Positions 1 to 8,976 of a stretch of DNA of 64,000 nucleotides are shown piece after piece. Source of the stretch: Methanoregulaceae archaeon UXB-2016 (GTDB lineage: Archaea; Halobacteriota; Methanomicrobia; Methanomicrobiales; Methanospirillaceae); NCBI GenBank assembly GCA_004332335.1, contig SISS01000015.1:1-64000 (forward strand), given 5' to 3'. The translations under genes were made by a program, and so were the position numbers. The notes beneath the pieces were generated by a model. That model worked only from the letters and a program-made list of their open reading frames with translations, searched no databases and had not been told where the DNA came from. The stretch's first letter is position 1. Every line of letters starts with the position of its first letter.

Positions 1-87
1 ACCCCGACCCGCTCACCCGGGTTCGGTGCGGTTGTCGCGCTCGTCGGCCTCGGTGCCGTTGCGGTGCTCGTCCTCCGCCGGAACTGA
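1..87 (+). CDS. C-terminal tail of a PGF-CTERM surface protein (5' end outside window)
   Basis: Frame 1 from the first base reads ...TRSPGFGAVVALVGLGAVA..., then a hydrophobic stretch, LRRN and a TGA stop at 85-87. Pro-Gly-Phe, one transmembrane segment and a short basic tail are the signature of PGF-CTERM, the sorting signal cut by archaeosortase A and replaced by a lipid anchor at the archaeal cell surface. Only 28 codons are visible, so the identity of the parent protein cannot be given. It is probably an S-layer or other exported glycoprotein; that is inference from the family. A T-rich run follows within 15 bp of the stop. Confidence 0.85.
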   Translation, partial: TPTRSPGFGAVVALVGLGAVAVLVLRRN

Positions 88-100
88 TCCCCCACTAAAC

Positions 101-115
101 CTCTTTCTTTTTTTT
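101..115 (+). terminator. T-rich archaeal terminator after the PGF-CTERM gene
   Basis: A pyrimidine-rich tract ending in eight consecutive T (108-115) begins 14 bp after the stop codon at 85-87. Oligo-T without a stem is a usual archaeal termination signal. Confidence 0.6.
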
Positions 116-570
116 AAGACCGCTCTGCGGCTCGCTTCACTCGAGTGCATCTCGTCGCAGTCCTCGTTCGTATCTGCCGGGCTCATCGACGATACGTCTC
201 CATCCCGGACGACGGGCAGAACGGCCGCGCCACTGGATTAAAAATTTTCTGATTTCTCCGTCCACGCGGCGTCCGAGTCTGTTTTCCCATGGGTCTTTTT
301 CCGCAGAACAAGCATCCGCGCGCAGAAATGGAGTCCCACCGCCCTGATCGACCCCGGGCTCTGTATCCCGGGGGGAGGGAGATCTCCCGGTTATGCCTCC
401 CATGAATATCTGTCAGGGTAGGAACTGGGCCTGGTATCGAAGGAACCTCCTCCCTTTGATGAGGATTCGGCGTGCTGTCCGTCACTAAAAACACAAAGGT
501 GTATATGAACTTACGCAATATTTTCCCCCGGAATTCAGGCCAATTATTACCTTCGGAAATATCACAACTG
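116..570. other. Long non-coding stretch between surface-protein genes
   Basis: About 450 bp with no ORF that looks like a real gene: the short open frames on both strands have no recognisable domain and no convincing start signal. AT-rich patches occur at 240-252, at 501-508 (TATA-like) and at 571-576 (TTTTAA). The last lies about 27 bp before the ATG at 602 and could be its promoter. I see no tRNA, no C/D box set and no repeat array. The region may hold the promoter and leader of the next gene or an unrecognised RNA. Confidence 0.4.
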
Positions 571-601
571 TTTTAAGGGGTGACCTTCTAGTTTAGAACT
601 A

Positions 602-2257
602 ATGAAGTGCAGCCTTTTTTTCAAGATAGGTCTTTTTGCGCTGGCCACCATGATCGTTGCACCGATCGTGTCGGCAGCGCCAGTTCAGATCAACGGTCCG
701 ACGGTGATCTCAATTCCGGGAACCTACGTTCTGGGACAGGACATCAGTACGACCCAGGGCACGGCCATCAAGATCCAGTGCTCGAACGTGGTCCTCGACG
801 GCAACGGGCACACCATTGACGGCGTCGATGCCAACGGGTCGTTCGGAATCCTGGTCAACAGCAACAGCGGACTCCTCTCGGGCGTCACGATCAAGAATGT
901 CCGGCTGAACGATTGGTACGACGGCCTCTACTTCAAGGGAGTGAACGGCGGACGGATCGAGTCCGTGACGGCCACGAACAACCTGAGGGCGGGGATCAGC
1001 CTCCGCTGCTCGAACGACAACGTCATCACCGGGTGCACGGCGACCGGGAACGGACAGGGATTCTATGTCTGGTCCGAGTGCTCGAGAAACAGAATCGAGT
1101 CCTGCACGATCTCCGACAACAAGGAGATGGGGCTCTGGCTCGCCTCGACCGGGAGGACTGCGAGCGGCATTGTCTACGACTCGACGGGCAACCAGGTCGT
1201 CGGGAACAACGCGATCGGCAACGGCCGGATGGGCCTCTACGTGGACTTCTCCGATGGGAACATCCTCTCGAACAACAAGGTCACCTCCAATAGCGCCTTC
1301 GGAATCTTCATCGACTACTCCTCCAGGACCCGGGTCGAGTCGAACACGGTCTCCGGAGGGTCCGAACAGGCCGTCTATCTCTACGATGCGGACAGCACCG
1401 AGCTGATTGGCAACACCGTCACGGGAGCGGCCGACTATGGAATCTGGATATCATCGTCGAGCGGCAACACCATCAGGTCCAACACGGTCTCGCGGAACGG
1501 CAAGGGGGGCATCGTCCTGAACGGCGAAGAGACCATCCCGACGAACAACAACAGCGTCACCTCGAATACTGTCCGGGACAACGGTGAGATCGGTATCTAC
1601 CTCTGCCGGTCGAGCGGCAATACCGTGACGAACAACCACTTCTCGAACCCCGTGAACGCGCGCTACGGCGGCTCCTGCGGGCCGAGCGTCTGGTCGACGG
1701 AACGGCGCTCGGGGACCTCGATCACGGGCGGCAGCACCCTCGGCGGCAACTACTGGGCCCACCCGGCGGGAACGGGTTTCTCTGAGACGAGCTCCGACGG
1801 CGATCGTGACGGTATCTGCGACCGACCCTTCATGATCAACTCCGCCAACTCGGACCCCCTTCCCCTGGCGAAGACAAATGCCTCGATCTCAGCCGTTCCC
1901 ACGTCGACCCTGACGCCGACGCCGACCGTAACTCCGGTGGGTACGATCCCCACCATCCCCCTCCCCCCGGAGGTCTCACCGTCGGCGACCCCGACCCCGA
2001 ACTCCACCCCTGTCCTGGGGGGAAAGGGAGAGCCCCTCACGCCGCTTCCCGGTGCATCCGGTTCACCCTGTGACAATGACGGCGATGGCCGGTACGAGGA
2101 TGTCAACGGCAACGGACGGAGCGACTTCGCCGATGTCGTCCTCCTCTTCAACAACCTGGACTTCGTGGGCGGCGCCTACCCCGGCTCGACCTTCGACTTC
2201 AACCAGAATACCCGAATCGATTACGGGGATGTCACAGTTCTCTATCAGCGGCTCTGA
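602..2257 (+). CDS. Secreted parallel beta-helix (NosD/CASH-type) protein with C-terminal dockerin-like domain
   Basis: 551 aa. Residues 1-25 form a signal peptide (basic start, hydrophobic core, ending VSAAP). Residues about 70-370 carry the repeating N-x-V/I, G-I and N-T-V turns of a right-handed beta-helix (NosD, periplasmic copper-binding-type repeats), a fold common in carbohydrate-binding or surface proteins. A Thr/Pro-rich linker (about 420-485) leads to a dockerin-like pair of calcium loops at about 490-551, with DVNGNGRSDFADVV and a second loop FDFNQNTRIDYGDV. The ATG at 602 is the first in-frame start after an in-frame stop at 581-583. TTTTAA at 571-576 suggests a leaderless start; the GGGGTGA at 577-583 is rather far away to act as a Shine-Dalgarno. 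The protein at 35729 has the same C-terminal domain. Enzymatic activity is unknown. Confidence 0.85.
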   Translation: MKCSLFFKIGLFALATMIVAPIVSAAPVQINGPTVISIPGTYVLGQDISTTQGTAIKIQCSNVVLDGNGHTIDGVDANGSFGILVNSNSGLLSGVTIKNVRLNDWYDGLYFKGVNGGRIESVTATNNLRAGISLRCSNDNVITGCTATGNGQGFYVWSECSRNRIESCTISDNKEMGLWLASTGRTASGIVYDSTGNQVVGNNAIGNGRMGLYVDFSDGNILSNNKVTSNSAFGIFIDYSSRTRVESNTVSGGSEQAVYLYDADSTELIGNTVTGAADYGIWISSSSGNTIRSNTVSRNGKGGIVLNGEETIPTNNNSVTSNTVRDNGEIGIYLCRSSGNTVTNNHFSNPVNARYGGSCGPSVWSTERRSGTSITGGSTLGGNYWAHPAGTGFSETSSDGDRDGICDRPFMINSANSDPLPLAKTNASISAVPTSTLTPTPTVTPVGTIPTIPLPPEVSPSATPTPNSTPVLGGKGEPLTPLPGASGSPCDNDGDGRYEDVNGNGRSDFADVVLLFNNLDFVGGAYPGSTFDFNQNTRIDYGDVTVLYQRL

Positions 2258-2308
2258 GGCGGCACCCACTTTTTAATAGCTGGAACACCTCCCCCCTTCT
2301 GAAGTGCC

Positions 2309-2953
2309 ATGAAGAATGTGCTCATAGTCTACGCCGCGCCCGAACCGAAGTCGCTGAACGGTGCGATGCTGGCTGCGGCCATCTCGACTCTCAAGGGGGG
2401 AGGGATGAACGTCGAGATCTCGGACCTGTACGGCATGGATTTCAAGGCCGTGCTCGACGCCCGGGACTTTCCCGATCGCCGCGATACCGTGGTCTTCGAT
2501 CCGGCAGCCGAACAGATGCATGCAATCGCGACCGGGACCATCGCTCCGGACATCGCGGCCGAGATCGAGAAGGTCCGCCGGGCCGACCTGCTGATCATCC
2601 AGTTCCCGATCTGGTGGACCTCGATGCCCGCGATCCTCAAGGGCTGGTTCGACCGCGTCTTTGCCCCGGGGTTCGTGGTCAATCTCCAGAAGGGCCAGGT
2701 CTACGGCAACGGCCTCCTGCGTGGAAAGAAGGCGATGGTCGTCGTGACGGCGGGCTCGTCGGCAGAACTCTACTCGCCCGCGGGGCCGCACGGCGACCTG
2801 CACCAGCACCTCCGCGCCCTGACGCACAACCTGCTCGAGTTCTGTGGTCTCGAGGTCCTCCAGACACACGTGGTCTACGGTGCGGTTGGCATCGCCCCCG
2901 AGGATGCGGACCGCGAGATCGAGCGATACGTGGATCGACTTCTCGCTCTCTGA
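2309..2953 (+). CDS. NAD(P)H dehydrogenase (quinone)-type flavoprotein, flavodoxin fold
   Basis: 214 aa, matching the flavodoxin-like-fold family of NQO1, MdaB and KefF-type oxidoreductases. The N-terminus VLIVYAAPEPKSLNGAML is the FMN/FAD phosphate-binding strand-loop. FPIWWTSMPAILKGWFDRVF (about residues 99-118) is the highly conserved core motif of this family. It is expected to be a soluble flavoenzyme reducing quinones or other acceptors with NAD(P)H; the real acceptor in this organism cannot be read from sequence. The start ATG is at 2309, shortly after an AT-rich TTTTTAATAG stretch at 2270-2279 that may be its TATA box and would make it nearly leaderless. AMMECR1 follows on the same strand. 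Confidence 0.85.
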   Translation: MKNVLIVYAAPEPKSLNGAMLAAAISTLKGGGMNVEISDLYGMDFKAVLDARDFPDRRDTVVFDPAAEQMHAIATGTIAPDIAAEIEKVRRADLLIIQFPIWWTSMPAILKGWFDRVFAPGFVVNLQKGQVYGNGLLRGKKAMVVVTAGSSAELYSPAGPHGDLHQHLRALTHNLLEFCGLEVLQTHVVYGAVGIAPEDADREIERYVDRLLAL

Positions 2954-2976
2954 GTGGAGAGGCTTATGAATCGCGA

Positions 2977-3552
2977 ATGCATATGGTATGGACCATGACG
3001 CAGCTCTCTGATGAGGAGGGGCGCCTGGGCATGGCCCTAGCCCGACAGGCGGTCGAGGCCGCGGTCCGACGCCAGCGGCCTGCCCAGGCCCCGCTGCCTC
3101 CCGTCTTCTCCGAGCCCCGGGGTGTCTTTGTCACCCTGACTCGGAACGGAGAACTGCGGGGCTGTATCGGCCTGCCGTATCCGGTAGCGCCGCTTGCCAA
3201 GGCGATCGTCGAGGCCGGGACCTCAGCAGCGCTCCAGGACCCGAGGTTCCCTCCGGTACAGCCGTCGGAGCTCGCCTCGATCAGGGTCGAGCTGACCGTG
3301 CTCACGATGCCGGCGCCGATCGGCGGGCCGGCCGAGTCGCGGGCAGGACAGGTCGAGGTCGGGCGGCACGGACTGATCGTGCGTGGTCATGGCACGAGCG
3401 GCCTTCTTCTGCCGCAGGTTGCGACCGAGTACGGCTGGGCCGCTCTCGAGTTCCTCGACCAGACCTGCCGGAAGGCCGGGCTGCAGGCCGGGTGCTGGCG
3501 ACGACCGGAGGTCGAGGTCAGCCTCTTCGAGGGACAGATCTTTCACGAATAG
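2977..3552 (+). CDS. AMMECR1 domain protein
   Basis: About 191 aa covering the whole AMMECR1 domain, including the hallmark LRGCIG motif ([11 protein letters not shown]), the region [12 protein letters not shown] before it, and [12 protein letters not shown] after it. AMMECR1 proteins are universal in archaea and eukaryotes; in prokaryotes they often accompany Memo and radical SAM proteins, and the reaction is unknown. The start is uncertain: in-frame ATGs lie at 2977, 2983 and 2995. The only SD-like sequence (GGAGAGG, 2956-2962) fits 2977 best. The open frame extends upstream into the preceding gene, but that part is not homologous. The stop is 8 bp before tgtA, so the two are likely co-transcribed. 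Confidence 0.85.
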   Translation: MHMVWTMTQLSDEEGRLGMALARQAVEAAVRRQRPAQAPLPPVFSEPRGVFVTLTRNGELRGCIGLPYPVAPLAKAIVEAGTSAALQDPRFPPVQPSELASIRVELTVLTMPAPIGGPAESRAGQVEVGRHGLIVRGHGTSGLLLPQVATEYGWAALEFLDQTCRKAGLQAGCWRRPEVEVSLFEGQIFHE

Positions 3553-3560
3553 GTGTTGAC

Positions 3561-5015
3561 ATGGTGTTCGGGTTCGAGGTGCTACACAAGGATGTCGCCG
3601 GCCGTATCGGCCGGCTCAGGATCGGATCGAAGACTGTTCGGACCCCGGCACTGCTGCCGGTGATCAACCCCCATCTCCAGATCGTCACGCCGAACGAGAT
3701 GCACGAGATGGGAGTCGAGGCCCTGATCACGAACGCCTACATCTTCTATCGGAGCGAGCGGTTCTACGAGGCCGCGCTCGAGCGGGGGCTCCACGCGGTC
3801 CTGGACTTTCCCGGGGTGATCATGACCGACTCGGGCTCGTTCCAGCTCTCGGTCTACGGCGATGTCGAGGTCGGCAATCGCGACACCCTCGAGTTCCAGC
3901 AGCGGATCGGCTCGGAGATCATCGTGCCCCTCGACCTGCCGACCCCTCCATCTGCCGACCGTGAGCGGGCCGAGGCCGAGCTCGAGGTCACGCTCGCCCG
4001 GATCGACGAGGCCTGCGGCCTTGTCGGGGAGAACTCGGTGCTCGCGGCCCCTGTCCAGGGCGGCATCTTCGAGGACCTTCGCGAGCGGGCCGGCCGGGAG
4101 GTGAGCGAGCGCGGGTGCGTGATTACCCCGATCGGTGCGGTCGTCCCCTTGATGGAGAACTACCGCTACCGCGACCTGGTCCGGGTGGTGCTCGCGGCCA
4201 AGCGCGGACTCTCGCCGGGCGCCTGCGTCCACCTCTTCGGCGCGGGCCATCCGGCCATGCTCGCGCTCGCGGTCGCGATGGGCTGCGACCTCTTCGACTC
4301 GGCCGCGTACGCCCTCTATGCGAAGGAGGGTCGGTACCTCACGGTCCACGGCACCCTCTTCCTCGGCGAGCTGACCGAGCTCCCCTGCTCCTGTGCGATC
4401 TGCCGATCGCACACGCCGGACACGCTCCGCCGCTCCCCCGAGAGCGAGCGCCTCCTCGCGCTCCACAACCTCCACGTCACCCTCGGCGAGCTCGCCCGGA
4501 TCCGCCAAGCGATCATGGACGGCACCCTCTGGGAGCTCGTCGACGAGCGCTGCCGGTCGCACCCGCGCCTCCTCGAGGGCTACCGCGAGCTCCTCCGCGC
4601 CTCCCCCTCGCTCGAGCTCTTCGACCGGAGCACCAAGCGACGGTTCTTCTACCGGGGGGACGAATCCTGCCAGCGGACCGAGGTCGTCCGCTATCACCGC
4701 GACCTCGCCAGGTTCGACATGGCCGGGCGGGTGCTGATCTCGTTCTTCGGGCAACCCGAGCCCGGTTTTGACCGGTGCCTCGCCTTCCGCCCGCCCTTCG
4801 GCCCCTACCCGCCCGCTCTCGCCGAGACCTTTCCCATCGGCCAGTGCGAGATCCCGTCCTGGGACGAGACGATGGTCAGGTCCGGGTGCCGGGGCATCGC
4901 GGCCCTGGTCGAGGCGAACCCGGACGCAGAGTTCACGGTTCGCTGCGAGCCGCGGTGGGCGGAGCTCGTCGCCTGTGAAGCCCCCGGGGTCCAGGTGATC
5001 TCCCATGAAGATTGA
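3561..5015 (+). CDS. tgtA: Archaeosine tRNA-guanine transglycosylase
   Basis: 484 aa. It exchanges guanine-15 in the tRNA D-loop for preQ0, the first tRNA-level step of archaeosine synthesis. The TIM-barrel catalytic domain shows the substrate-site Asp in MTDSGSFQ (about residue 90) and the archaeal motif [18 protein letters not shown] zinc site follows ([10 protein letters not shown], about residues 277-286), then C-terminal domains to 484. No PUA domain is apparent at the end; the partner ArcS carries it. ATG 3561 is preceded by AGGTG (3551-3555). An open frame extends further upstream but overlaps AMMECR1 and lacks homology. The last 11 bp overlap arcS, implying translational coupling. Confidence 0.95.
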   Translation: MVFGFEVLHKDVAGRIGRLRIGSKTVRTPALLPVINPHLQIVTPNEMHEMGVEALITNAYIFYRSERFYEAALERGLHAVLDFPGVIMTDSGSFQLSVYGDVEVGNRDTLEFQQRIGSEIIVPLDLPTPPSADRERAEAELEVTLARIDEACGLVGENSVLAAPVQGGIFEDLRERAGREVSERGCVITPIGAVVPLMENYRYRDLVRVVLAAKRGLSPGACVHLFGAGHPAMLALAVAMGCDLFDSAAYALYAKEGRYLTVHGTLFLGELTELPCSCAICRSHTPDTLRRSPESERLLALHNLHVTLGELARIRQAIMDGTLWELVDERCRSHPRLLEGYRELLRASPSLELFDRSTKRRFFYRGDESCQRTEVVRYHRDLARFDMAGRVLISFFGQPEPGFDRCLAFRPPFGPYPPALAETFPIGQCEIPSWDETMVRSGCRGIAALVEANPDAEFTVRCEPRWAELVACEAPGVQVISHED

Positions 5016-6642
5016 GATCCGCTCTCGCGACGGCCTTGCCCGCGCGGGCGTCCTGGTCCACGGCGACCTCTCGTTCCCATGCCCGGGCGTGACCGAGGTC
5101 GACGCGGTCTTTCCGTCGCTCCTCGCCCGGGCCTACGAGAACGTCCCCATCTCGGCCGACGAGGCGTTCGTTGCGGCCTGGCTCGTCTCTGGCGAGGAGC
5201 CGCACACGGTCCACCCGGCCTATCACGAGCCGGTCTCCGCCGGAGAGGCCGTCATGGTCGCGAACTGGCAGACGGTCCTGGCCGATCCGGGGGCATATGT
5301 CCGGCATCTCGTGCCGCTCATCGAGTCGCTCCCGCCGGACGCGCCCCGGTATGCGCCGGCCGCCGCCACCCCCCTGAACGCAGCTCTCCTCGCCTGGACC
5401 GGGTTCGACCTCTTCGACTACGCAGCGACCGACCTGGCCGCTGCCCGGGGCCGTTTCCTCCTCCCCGAAGGGGAGCTCGGTGCCGATGCGCTTGAGAGCG
5501 GGGTCTGTGCATGCGAGGGATGCGTGGCCGGCGACCTCCGGCGCCACAATCGGCTCACGCTCGAGCGGGAACTCGCGCTGGTCCGGAGTTTCGTCCAGGA
5601 CGGACGGCTGCGTGACCTGGTCGACTCCCGCTGCCGGCTCGACGCCGCGGCCGTCGGCGTCCTCCGCCTGCTTGATCGCCGGTACCCGTTCATCGAGCGG
5701 TGGACGCCCGTGACGGGCCCGACCCCGATGCGGGCGAACTCGGCCGAGGCCCTCGGGCGGCCCGAGGTCCGCCGCTTTGCCGAGCGGGTGCTCAAGCGGT
5801 ACCGACCGTCTCGGACCGACACGGTCGTGCTCCTGCCGTGCTCGGCACGCAAGCCCTACGCCCTCTCGCAGAGCCATCGCCGCTTCGCCAGCGTCATCCG
5901 TGACCGGGCCCACGAACTGATCGTCACCTCGCCCCTCGGCATCGTCCCGCGCGAGCTCGAGCTCTGCTATCCCGCGGCGCACTACGACGTGCCCGTGACA
6001 GGATACTGGGACGCGGAGGAGGTCGCAGTCATAGCGGCTACCCTCGGCGCCTACCTCGAGCGCCACGCGTTCGGACGCGTCATCGCCCATCTCGAGGGCG
6101 GAGCCCTCCGCGTGGCAGAGGTGGCCGCGGCCGGGGCCGGGTGCACGCTCGAACGGACGGTCGCGGACGGCCGTCCCACCTCTGAGGCATCGCTGGGAGA
6201 GCTTGAGGCGGCCCTCGACGGGAGCCGCCGGCGGCTCGAAGACCCGCTCCGCGGCCTCGCCCTCTACCAGTTCGACCACGAACTCGACCTCTCGTGCCTC
6301 CGGAGCCGGGGGCGCTACCCGAGGCTGCAGTACCTCCGGGGGAAGACGCCCCTCTTTGGGATCGACGTGGATGCGGGCCTCCTCCGCCCGACCTTCGAGG
6401 GCTGGCGCCGCCTGGGCGAGGGCTACCGGGTCACGATCGACGCCTTTGTGCCGCAGGGCGATGTCCTCGCCCCCGGAGTGCTCGACGCCGACCCCCGGAT
6501 CAGGCCGGGAGACGAGGTCCTCGTGGTCGGCACGCTCGCGCTCGCAACCGGCCGGGCCGCGATGTCGGCCGCAGAGATGTGCGCCTCCACCCGTGGGGTC
6601 GCGGTGAGAAGGCGTAAGGTAATGAAACTGGAGCACAAATAA
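5005..6642 (+). CDS. arcS: Archaeosine synthase ArcS (TgtA2), lysine transferase to preQ0-tRNA
   Basis: 545 aa. It acts on preQ0-15 tRNA to complete archaeosine formation (lysine addition; a radical SAM partner, RaSEA, cleaves the adduct in many archaea). The N-terminal half is a degenerate TGT-like barrel. The ArcS signature [14 protein letters not shown] lies near residues 276-290, with the following region [28 protein letters not shown]-binding domain occupies roughly residues 470-545 ([15 protein letters not shown]... GDEVLVVG). ATG 5005 overlaps the tgtA stop by 11 bp. No separate RaSEA gene is seen in this window. Confidence 0.92.
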   Translation: MKIEIRSRDGLARAGVLVHGDLSFPCPGVTEVDAVFPSLLARAYENVPISADEAFVAAWLVSGEEPHTVHPAYHEPVSAGEAVMVANWQTVLADPGAYVRHLVPLIESLPPDAPRYAPAAATPLNAALLAWTGFDLFDYAATDLAAARGRFLLPEGELGADALESGVCACEGCVAGDLRRHNRLTLERELALVRSFVQDGRLRDLVDSRCRLDAAAVGVLRLLDRRYPFIERWTPVTGPTPMRANSAEALGRPEVRRFAERVLKRYRPSRTDTVVLLPCSARKPYALSQSHRRFASVIRDRAHELIVTSPLGIVPRELELCYPAAHYDVPVTGYWDAEEVAVIAATLGAYLERHAFGRVIAHLEGGALRVAEVAAAGAGCTLERTVADGRPTSEASLGELEAALDGSRRRLEDPLRGLALYQFDHELDLSCLRSRGRYPRLQYLRGKTPLFGIDVDAGLLRPTFEGWRRLGEGYRVTIDAFVPQGDVLAPGVLDADPRIRPGDEVLVVGTLALATGRAAMSAAEMCASTRGVAVRRRKVMKLEHK

Positions 6643-6676
6643 TACGACGAACCCCCCGGGTTCGGAGGCAGTCAGA

Positions 6677-7525
6677 GTGTACAGTGTGGTGAAGGCCGAG
6701 CAGCTGGCCGATAGAGTGCACGAGCTCGTGGTCGAGGCGCCACATGTGGCCCGACATGCGAAGGCCGGGCAGTTTCTGATCGTCCGCGTCGACCCGGATG
6801 GCGAGCGAATTCCGCTCACGATCTCTCGGGCAGAGGGCGACCTCGTCCGCGTCATCTTCATGACCATCGGCGCGACCACGTATCGGCTCGCCGAGCTGCG
6901 TGCTGGCGACTCGATTCTGGACGTGGCGGGTCCTCTCGGGCGACCGAGCGGGATCCCGCAGAATGCGACCTGCGTGGTCGTCGGAGGCGGTGTCGGGATC
7001 GCCTCCTGTCCGATCATCGCCCGGACCCTGCGAGGCGCCGGAAACCGTGTGATCGGGATCATCGGTGCGAGGAATGCGGACCTCATGATCCTCGAGGACG
7101 AGATGCGGCAGGCCTGTGACGAGCTGCACGTCACGACCGACGACGGCTCGATGGGACGGCACGGGTACGCGGCCGACGTCCTGAAGGAGGTGATCGAGGC
7201 CGAGCCGGTCGATCAGGTCTGGGTCATCGGCCCTGCGATCATGATGAAGGTCACCAGCGCCGTGACCCGGCCGAAGGGGATCCGGACCTGGGTCAGCCTG
7301 AACCCGATCATGGTCGACGGCACGGGCATGTGCGGCTCGTGCCGCGTGGTCGTGAACGGCGAGACGAAGTTCGCCTGCGTGGACGGCCCGGAGTTCGATG
7401 CCCACCAGGTGGACTTCGACCGGTTGATGCAGCGCCAGCGGATCTACCCGGAGGAGGAGCGCGAGGCCCTCGAGCGGCATCATGCCTCTCATTGCGGGTG
7501 TGAGCCGGGGGCGCGACATGGCTGA
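6677..7525 (+). CDS. sudB: NfnA/SudB-type FAD/[2Fe-2S] subunit of ferredoxin:NADP oxidoreductase (sulfide dehydrogenase beta)
   Basis: 282 aa, the size of NfnA/SudB. The ferredoxin-reductase FAD domain (IPLTISRAEGDLVRVIF) is followed by a nucleotide-binding domain (VVVGGGVGIASCPIIARTL, about residues 95-115). A C-terminal Cys cluster, GMCGSCRVVVNGETKFACVDGPEFDAH, ligates a [2Fe-2S] centre in NfnA. The start is GTG 6677 with GGAGG at 6664-6668, 8 nt away. The partner subunit overlaps its 3' end. In bacteria and Thermococcales the pair transfers electrons between NADPH, ferredoxin and NADH; in methanogens it is usually annotated as sulfide dehydrogenase, and which role applies here is unresolved. 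Confidence 0.85.
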   Translation: MYSVVKAEQLADRVHELVVEAPHVARHAKAGQFLIVRVDPDGERIPLTISRAEGDLVRVIFMTIGATTYRLAELRAGDSILDVAGPLGRPSGIPQNATCVVVGGGVGIASCPIIARTLRGAGNRVIGIIGARNADLMILEDEMRQACDELHVTTDDGSMGRHGYAADVLKEVIEAEPVDQVWVIGPAIMMKVTSAVTRPKGIRTWVSLNPIMVDGTGMCGSCRVVVNGETKFACVDGPEFDAHQVDFDRLMQRQRIYPEEEREALERHHASHCGCEPGARHG

Positions 7526-8870
7526 ACGCGCGTCGACCGTGCGCGTGCACGACTTCGGCGAGGTCGACCTCGGTCTCTCGCCGGACCAGGCCCAGGCCGA
7601 AGCCGACCGGTGCCTGCAGTGCAAGAAGCCGGCCTGCGTGACCGGCTGCCCCGTCGGCGTCGATATTCCGGCCTTCGTCCTTGCGATCGCCGAGGGCCGA
7701 TTCGGGGAGGCCCGGACCGGGATCCTCGAGGCGAACCTGCTGCCCGCCGTCTGCGGCCGGGTCTGTCCGCAGGAGACGCAGTGCGAGGGGGCCTGCGTCC
7801 TCTCGGGGAAGGATCGGGCGATCAACATCGGCGCGCTCGAGCGGTTCGCGGCCGACTTGGGTGGCCTCGAGGGCGAGGCTCCCGTCGCACGGGCTCCCGC
7901 GACCGGGCGGCGCGTTGCTGTCGTCGGCTCCGGACCGGCCGGCCTGACAGCGGCGGCCGAGCTCGCTCGGCGCGGCCACGCGGTCACGCTCTACGAGTCG
8001 CTCCACGAGCCGGGCGGCGTCCTCCTCTACGGTATCCCCGAGTTCCGCCTTCCCAAGGCCGTGGTGCGTGAGGAGATCGAGCGCGTGCTCGCCCTCGGCG
8101 TGGAGCTCCGGACGAACATGCTCGTGGGCCAATCCCTCCCGGTCGAGGAGCTGCTCGCCTATGACGCGGTCTTCATCGCGACCGGTGCGGGGCTCCCGTC
8201 GTTCATGGGCATCCCGGGCGAGGAGGTGAACGGGGTCTACTCGGCGAACGAGTTCCTGACCCGGGTCAACTTGATGCATGCCGACCGGTTCCCGGACTCC
8301 GGCACGCCGGTCAAGCGCGGGAGCAGGGTCGTTGTCACGGGCGGGGGGAATGTCGCGATGGACGCGGCCCGCGTGGCTCGTCGCCTTGGGGCGCGGGTCT
8401 CGCTCGTCTACCGGCGACGCGAGGAGGACCTTCCCGCCCGCCGCGAGGAGGTCCGCCATGCACGCGAGGAAGGGGTCGAGTTCATGACCTGCGCCGCACC
8501 CGTGCGCATCCTCGGCGAGCCCTGCGTGACCGGGGTCGAGTGCGTCCAGATGGAGATGTGCGCCCTCGACGAGAGCGGGCGACCCGCGCCCCGGGAATGC
8601 GAGGGTTCATCCTTCGTGATCGATGCCGACACCGTGATCCAGGCGATCGGGACCAGCCCGAACCCTCTGCTGGTCCGGCTCCTGCCGGGAGCCGAGACTG
8701 GGCGGAAGGGGAACCTGGTCGTGGACGAGGACGGGCGCACCTCGATCCCCCGCGTCTACGCGGGGGGCGACATCGCGACCGGGGCGGCAACGGTCATCCT
8801 CGCGATGGGTGCGGGCAAGCGGGCCGCGGCCGCGATCGATGCCGACCTCCGGAGCGGCATCGCTCCCTGA
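7482..8870 (+). CDS. sudA: NfnB/SudA/GltD-type NADP-dependent flavoprotein subunit
   Basis: 462 aa. The N-terminal iron-sulfur domain has ADRCLQCKKPACVTGCPVGV and CGRVCPQETQCEGACV (about residues 42-110). Two Rossmann folds follow: VVGSGPAGLTAAAELARRG (about 145) for FAD and VVTGGGNVAMDAARVARR (about 285) for NAD(P). The family includes GltD, SudA and NfnB. Length and pairing with the 282-aa SudB-like gene favour Nfn/Sud over glutamate synthase. ATG 7482 overlaps sudB by 44 bp and gives an N-terminus like characterised NfnB proteins; ATG 7518 (8-bp overlap) is the alternative. T-rich terminators follow the stop. Confidence 0.85.
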   Translation: MPLIAGVSRGRDMAERASTVRVHDFGEVDLGLSPDQAQAEADRCLQCKKPACVTGCPVGVDIPAFVLAIAEGRFGEARTGILEANLLPAVCGRVCPQETQCEGACVLSGKDRAINIGALERFAADLGGLEGEAPVARAPATGRRVAVVGSGPAGLTAAAELARRGHAVTLYESLHEPGGVLLYGIPEFRLPKAVVREEIERVLALGVELRTNMLVGQSLPVEELLAYDAVFIATGAGLPSFMGIPGEEVNGVYSANEFLTRVNLMHADRFPDSGTPVKRGSRVVVTGGGNVAMDAARVARRLGARVSLVYRRREEDLPARREEVRHAREEGVEFMTCAAPVRILGEPCVTGVECVQMEMCALDESGRPAPRECEGSSFVIDADTVIQAIGTSPNPLLVRLLPGAETGRKGNLVVDEDGRTSIPRVYAGGDIATGAATVILAMGAGKRAAAAIDADLRSGIAP

Positions 8871-8887
8871 AAACTGCGCTTCCTTTT

Positions 8888-8916
8888 TACGCTTCTGTTT
8901 TTACCCGAATTCCGGG
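8888..8916 (+). terminator. Paired oligo-T terminators after sudA
   Basis: Two T runs (TTTTT near 8884-8888 and near 8900-8904) lie within 40 bp of the sudA stop and before the promoter of the next gene. Oligo-T is the usual archaeal termination signal; placement is approximate. Confidence 0.45.
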
Positions 8917-8976
8917 CGATTCCGCCCACCCGGATTCGACAGGTTTAACCGTACCCGAGAGAACAGTACCTAGTTT

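Noticed and set aside
7482-8870. Annotation as glutamate synthase small subunit
   Set aside because: No large glutamate synthase subunit is adjacent; pairing and lengths match SudBA/NfnAB instead.
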